The notes under the pieces were generated by a model. That model was not told the origin of the DNA and ran no database searches. It saw only the letters and a program-made list of their open reading frames with translations. This document shows, piece after piece, positions 58,929-64,000 of a stretch of DNA of 64,000 nucleotides (position 1 is the stretch's first letter; every line of letters starts with the position of its first letter). The stretch lies in contig CATNEN010000002.1 in assembly GCA_950097015.1 (NCBI GenBank), positions 5,425,001 to 5,489,000 of the forward strand, given 5' to 3'. The DNA comes from Macrostomum hystrix (Eukaryota; Platyhelminthes; Macrostomidae). Both the position numbers and the translations under genes were made by a program.

Positions 58929-59298
58929 CTAATGGCCTGTCTGTAAGACAGTTCGAAGCGGCCAAAAAAAGAAATAGTCTGAATGATTTAAAAAATGTGG
59001 TTACTACAAGGACTTTAGAGGAAAATGCTTTGCAAGAAGCATTCAGTATATTTACAGCATAAAACTATAAACTAAGAAAATAATAATAGTAAAATTCATA
59101 AAAAATGTAAGAGTATCTGGTTTTATAGAAAAAGTTGTTTAAACTTGTATTATTAAGACGTGCTGTAGTAAATTTAATTTTCCACATTTTTGCGCTTACC
59201 GTACACTTATTCATCGCTACGCATTTCTCTTAGGTCGCAATTAATTAAATAGCTGTATATTACTTTGTTTGTCTAAAAGCAAAAATATCAATCTTAAC
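58929..59298. promoter_or_regulatory. Shared intergenic region of divergent CFAP210 and CCT3
   Basis: CFAP210 (-) and CCT3 (+) start codons are separated by only 370 bp. On the - strand a good splice donor, ACG|GTAAGC (exon end 59200), pairs with a pyrimidine-rich acceptor, CTGTCTTACAG, 13 bases before the CFAP210 ATG. That suggests a CFAP210 5' exon starting above 59200. The common promoter would then be under 100 bp. No TATA box is obvious. Confidence 0.5.
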
Positions 59299-62200
59299 AT
59301 GTCTGGAGGCACCCCAGTTATTGTGTTGAGTAAGTAATCTGGTTCTTAAGCTATGCTTTGTCTTCTTTGTAAAATATATAAGTTATATATATGATATATA
59401 TATTTTTTTGTCTTTAGGTCGTAATTCAACCTAAGAATTGCAATATAGTCGATGTTTATGTTTATGTTTTGTTTACAAAAGCTTATGTTTTTACACGTTC
59501 CTATATTAAAATCTTTTTTGCAAATGTGCAAATTAAAAAAAAGTAATGTCTTGTCGACTAATAGGCCTAAAAATTAAATGACATAATGTCTCTAACTATA
59601 ATGGCATGGTAGCTAGCTATCGAAATCAAAACGAAATCCACTTCCCCAATTGATACTTAATTTGATGTGTCAATTTTTTTCACCATATCCACAGGCATAG
59701 TTCTCAGTCACAACCTATTCCCTATTGGAATAAGTAAAAAAACCATAGGTGCAAGACACATGAAACAATAGCCTAAACAGGCAACACATAAGGGAATATT
59801 AAAAGTAAGAAAAGTGACATGATACAACATAGATAAATTTTTAACAAAATATGAATGCAAAAAGCTATTTAAAAATTACAATTCATGGCAAAAAATCACA
59901 AAAGATAATGATTAGTACAAAAACCAAGAAGTTTCATAGAGTTAAAACTCAATACCCAATGTCTTAAACAATAATGACTTTGCTACATGCAAAAACCTAA
60001 CAACCAACATTTAATCACTATGCTCACTATGCAATAAAAAAAGGCCAAGAACACAAAAATTGAAATAATTTTTAATACACTGAACTAGCAAACAAATATT
60101 ATCATTTTTGAGCAATAATAACTTTGTTGACCTAATATAACATTTTGGCAATCTTGCAGTTTTGCACATTTAATTATTTCTATTTTTAAAATGGTGGCAG
60201 AATGTGTTACACATCATTTGACGTGGCAGATGGTGTATGTCGATGGTTAAACCCATGGGATGCAGATAAAAGGGGGGATTCCAAGTGAAGCTGAAAGAAA
60301 AACTTTAATTTGACAACTCAATCTCAAGTTTCCAACATGGCAGGACATCCACCAGCTCCAACAACCATTGTACCACCTGTCAATCACTGGCTCAACTTTG
60401 TGGACCCCAACAATCCAATGGTCCATACCAACACCATTGAAGGCACATGGGCCCATGTCAAGGCCAGACTGCGGTCCATGCATACATGCGCAACACCCGG
60501 CTGACCCAGCCGAACTGGCCGGTTGAAACGAGGGCCAAGCAAGGTAAGTTGCAAAAACCAATTGACCAAGCACAAAAAAATCAAAGGGGGGACCAAGGGA
60601 CAAAAAAGGAAGATGTGAAGAAAAGCAAAAAGGGGAGAGAAAAAGAGAGCAAATGAGAGCAAACTAAGTCGTAAATAGAGCAATGAAATTAACTAAGTCA
60701 TAAATGAGAGCAAACTAAGTCGTAAATAGAGCAAAAACTAAGTTGCATGGCCGGCTAAGATTTGGGAGGTTGCGCATGTATGGGTCCATGCATGGAACAT
60801 CAAAGGCACTATTCGAGACACACCTAGAAGAGTTTCTCTGGCGACGGTGCTTCCTGCAGAAGATCTTCGGGAATCTTCTATTCTGGGTGGCTCACTACTA
60901 CCCCGTGTAATTGGTGCAGACTCTGAGGTTTCTAGCATGTGTCTGACAGTCTCTTGTTGTCTCCTGTTGCATTTTGTTATGTTGTGTTTCACTATGTTGC
61001 TGTCTGAAACAATTTAAAATTAAAAATAATTAAATGTGCAAAACTGCAAGATTGCCAACATTTTTTACAACCATTTTTGCTTTCTTGACACAGATGTCTC
61101 TCTTTATGACATATTGCTAAGACTTTGTGTGAAACAAAAATTCATTTTAATGACAAAACAGTATTGACATTTCAATTAATAGAATCACCTATAAACGCAT
61201 AGCTCATATCTTTTTAATCTATGTATGTACATTAAATAAAACAATTTTATACTACTACCAAGTTAACCTCTTAAGTAAAATATACAAAAATATTTCTGGA
61301 AGATAACCTAATTTTGTTGATTGTTCAAACATTTTTGCTCATATAAGTTATTATATGTGGCAATGGCAATATATTATCAAAAGTTTTTGTATACATTTTA
61401 TTTAATAAATGCTTTTAGTTTTTTTTCATTAAAACATCTATCACTAAAGCAAATGTTATCTACAGAAAAAAATTACACCAATTTTTCTGTTTGCTTTGTT
61501 TTTTAAATAATCTAATAGTATAACTTTATGCTGTTTGTGGAAATAAAATAGGAACTTGAATAAGAGGAACTAGATGAGAAGATAATAAATGTCACTTTGA
61601 ACTTTTACTAATAGTAGTGCTATTAATTCTCTAGCCATGTTGCTGTTGTCATGTAGTGATGTCTAGTATTTTGCCAGCAAAATATTTTACAATAAATTTT
61701 TTCCTTGGCCATAGGCTATAGACTTCAACAGCTGCCTTATAATGTTTTCAGGCATTTTATCAAGATTTTTATTCTATTTTTTGCAAGAAACAATGATAGT
61801 TTTCTCCTTACATCTGGCAGTGCTCGCAAAACATGCCATGCACTAAAGCAACAGGTTATTTTTACATTGACCAAAATTTAACATTTGGTGTTTAAAATTT
61901 TTATAATATGATTAACACTGCAATGCAGTTTAAATTTGGCCGCCCCATCTAGCTTTTTAATCTTTGGCTGGATATACATAAACTAATAATTAGTTTGAGC
62001 TTATTTGTATTTCCTAATCAATATGTGCCAAACCTGACAGATCAAAACACGAGGCGTGAGCAGGGCCGCAAAGTGCAGCTGACTAACATCCAGTCGGCTA
62101 AGACTGTGGCGGATGTGATTCGCACGTGCCTAGGCCCGCAGGCTATGCTCAAGATGCTCATGGATCCTATGGGTGGTATTGTCATGACCAACGATGGCAA

Positions 62201-64000
62201 TGCGATCCTGCGCGAGATCACCGTGCAGCACCCGGCAGCCAAGAGCATGATCGAGATTGCCCGCACCCAAGACGAGGAGGTCGGCGACGGCACCACCTCC
62301 GTCATCATTCTGGCTGGAGAGATTCTGGCTGTCTCAACTCCATTTCTGGAACAGAGCATTCACCCAACCATCATCATCACCGCTTATAGGCAGGCTCTGG
62401 AGGATATGCTCGAGATGGTGAGGCTGCGTAACATTGTTGATTATGCTTTTGAATCATCATTTAACACTAACAGCATAGATAATTGGGATAGTGTCAACTG
62501 TGACTGAATGAGTGAGCAATGAGTCAGCACTGACTCACTGAAGGATCAGAGCAATGGGTCAGCAGTGACTCACTGAAGGATCAGAGCAATGGGTCAGCAG
62601 TGACTCACTGAAGGATCAGAGCAATGGGTCAGCAGTGACTCACTGAAGGATCAGAGCAATGAGTCAGCAGTGACTCACTGAAGGATCAGAGCAATGGGTC
62701 AGCAGTGACTCACTGAAGGATCAGAGCAATTGGTCATCCACAGGTTAGGTACAGATAAGCAGAGGTTAGGTACAGTAGCTGGCAATACAGCAAACACTGA
62801 CACACAGGCATCCAGTCGGTTCTCCTTGGACGTGGACACCAGCGACACGGATCGCATGCGTGAGTTGATTGGCACCTGCCTAGGCACCCGGGTGCACACC
62901 CATTGGAACAAGCTGGCCTGCCGTATCTCCCTCGACGCTGTGCGGACTGTACACAAGGAGGCCGGAGCCGACGGCCAGCTGCCCGAGATTGACATCAAGC
63001 GCTACGCCCGCATCGAGAAGATCCCCGGTGGCAGCCTGGAGGATTCCACCGTACTGGACGGCATTATGATCAACAAGGATGTGGTACATCCTCAGATGCG
63101 GCGCAAGATTGTTAATCCTAGGATTATCCTGCTAGATTGCGACCTGGAGTACAAGAAGGGCGAGAGCCAGACCAACGTTGAGATTCGCCAGGAGGAGGAC
63201 TTCACCAAGCTGCTGCAGCTAGAAGAGGATTATATTCGCAGCGTGTGCCAGTCTGTGTTGGCACTGAAGCCTGATCTGGTGATCACCGAGAAGGGCGTCA
63301 GCGACCTGGCCCAGCACTACCTGGTCAAGGCTGGCGTGTCCGTCCTGCGTCGTCTGCGACGCACCGACCAGTGGCGCGTGGCCCGCGCCATCGGTGCCAC
63401 CATCGTCAACCGGCCGGAGGAGCTCAAGGAGGAGGATGTCGGACTCGGCTGCGGACTGTTCGAGGTGAATCTCGCTCTTGATTGCATAAAGTTTTTTCGA
63501 TACATGTCGGCTAACTCCCAGTATTAATGACCCCGGCAGGTGCGTCAAATTGGCGACGAGTATTACTCCTTCCTAGTGCAGTGCCGCAACCCCAAGGCCT
63601 GCACCATTGTGCTGCGCGGCCCCAGCAAGGACATCTTGAACGAGATGGATCGCAGCCTCAATGACGCCCTGAATGTTGCCCGCAACATCATGTTGAAGCC
63701 CAAGCTCTGCCCTGGCGGTGGTGCCTTCGAAATGGCCATCGCTCACGCCGTTTCGGAGAAGGGCAAAGCCCTGACCACCGTGCACCAGGGCCCGTACAGA
63801 GCTCTGGCCGCTGCCCTGGAGGTCATTCCCCGAACCCTCATTCAGAACTGCGGCGCCAACGTCATCCGCACCCTGACGGCTCTGCGGGCCAAGCACGCCG
63901 CTGGCGAGGATGCCGATTCCTGGATGTGGGGCGTCGACGGTGAGACTGGAAAACTGCGTCACATGAAAACCGACGGCGTTTGGGAGCCGCTGAGCGTGAA
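59299..64000 (+). CDS. CCT3: CCT3, T-complex chaperonin gamma subunit, truncated by window end
   Basis: Exons 59299-59329, 62041-62417, 62808-63464 and 63540-64000 (continuing) encode about 508 residues. The family is about 545, so roughly the last 35 are missing. CCT3 is one of eight paralogous subunits of the cytosolic TRiC/CCT ring, which folds actin, tubulin and other proteins using ATP. Visible ATPase motifs are TNDGNAILRE (Asp62), GDGTTS (92-97), the LNDAL segment with Asp397 and PGGGAFEMA (414-416). The apical-domain region has KYARIEKIPGG-like RYARIEKIPGG and LEYKKGESQTN. The start MSGGTPVIVL joins through a phase-1 intron to NQNTRREQGRKVQ, matching the family N-terminus. Intron 1 contains a Merlin transposon, intron 2 a 35-bp array and intron 3 is only 75 bp. 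Confidence 0.97.
60147..61056 (+). mobile_element. Merlin-type DNA transposon, 910 bp, in CCT3 intron 1
   Basis: Terminal inverted repeats start GGCAATCTTGCAGTTTTGCA and match perfectly for 33 bp (60147-60179 and the reverse complement of 61024-61056). Both ends are flanked by the direct repeat AACATTTT (60139-60146 and 61057-61064), an 8-bp target-site duplication. Merlin elements are known for 8-9 bp duplications and termini beginning GG. An internal fragment resembles the ISXO2-like DDE transposase. At 910 bp it is shorter than a complete element and is probably non-autonomous. Confidence 0.9.
60310..60504 (+). pseudogene. Merlin transposase remnant (ISXO2-like DDE domain)
   Basis: The frame encodes VNHWLNFVDPNNPMVHTNTI followed by EGTWAHVKARLR. 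This is the part of the ISXO2-like domain that carries the last catalytic Glu (NTIEGTW). A stop follows soon after (60502-60504), while another frame continues with MRNTRLTQPNWPVETRAK, so a frameshift is likely. The zinc-binding and earlier catalytic parts are absent, so this cannot encode an active transposase. Confidence 0.75.
62500..62735. repeat. 35-bp minisatellite in CCT3 intron 2
   Basis: About six to seven units of 35 bp containing CAGCAGTGACTCACTGAAGG and GATCAGAGCAATGGG. Each unit includes TGACTCA, an AP-1-type heptamer, and the first copies also have TGAGTCA. The array makes up more than half of the 390-bp intron. Confidence 0.95.

Overview
This window is nuclear DNA of an animal. 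It holds four multi-exon, protein-coding genes with GT-AG introns, and its coding exons are GC-rich and sharply different from the AT-rich or simple-repeat DNA around them. The gene set (a ZNF608/609-type regulator, an MRL-family adaptor, the ciliary microtubule inner protein CFAP210 and the chaperonin subunit CCT3) points to a ciliated bilaterian. The very heavy load of minisatellites would fit a lophotrochozoan such as a free-living flatworm, but the sequence alone does not fix the species. No CRISPR array, bacterial operon, rRNA gene or intact tRNA gene was seen.

Layout. 1-15.2 kb: no recognisable gene, mostly tandem arrays, including a 2.9 kb 23-bp array. 15.2-20.8 kb: a ZNF608/609 (scribbler/brakeless-like) gene on the + strand with a candidate 5' UTR exon, two coding exons and a SINE in its intron. 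20.8-34.9 kb: a chain of about ten unrelated arrays separated by 300-700 bp of unique DNA, ending in a 1.7 kb purine-rich array. 34.96-45.56 kb: a nine-exon MRL (RIAM/lamellipodin/MIG-10) gene on the + strand, 581 aa, with RA and PH domains but no long proline-rich tail. 45.6-51.4 kb: arrays and AT-rich DNA. 51.61-58.93 kb: an eight-exon CFAP210 (CCDC173) gene on the - strand, 553 aa. 59.30 kb to the window end: CCT3 on the + strand, cut by the window edge. CFAP210 and CCT3 are divergent, with 370 bp between their start codons. Intron 1 of CCT3 holds a 910-bp Merlin-type DNA transposon with terminal inverted repeats and an 8-bp target duplication.

The four gene models were assembled by hand from splice signals, reading phase and family similarity. 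Every junction is phase-consistent, and the complete coding sequences are exact multiples of three. The genes do not form a pathway: one is transcriptional, one is actin/integrin signalling, one is axonemal and one is protein folding. The striking theme is that three introns are 75-79 bp with no repeat, while 12 of the 16 longer introns carry a minisatellite of their own.

Most long open frames in the window lie in arrays whose unit lacks stop codons. They are treated as by-products of the repeats, not genes.
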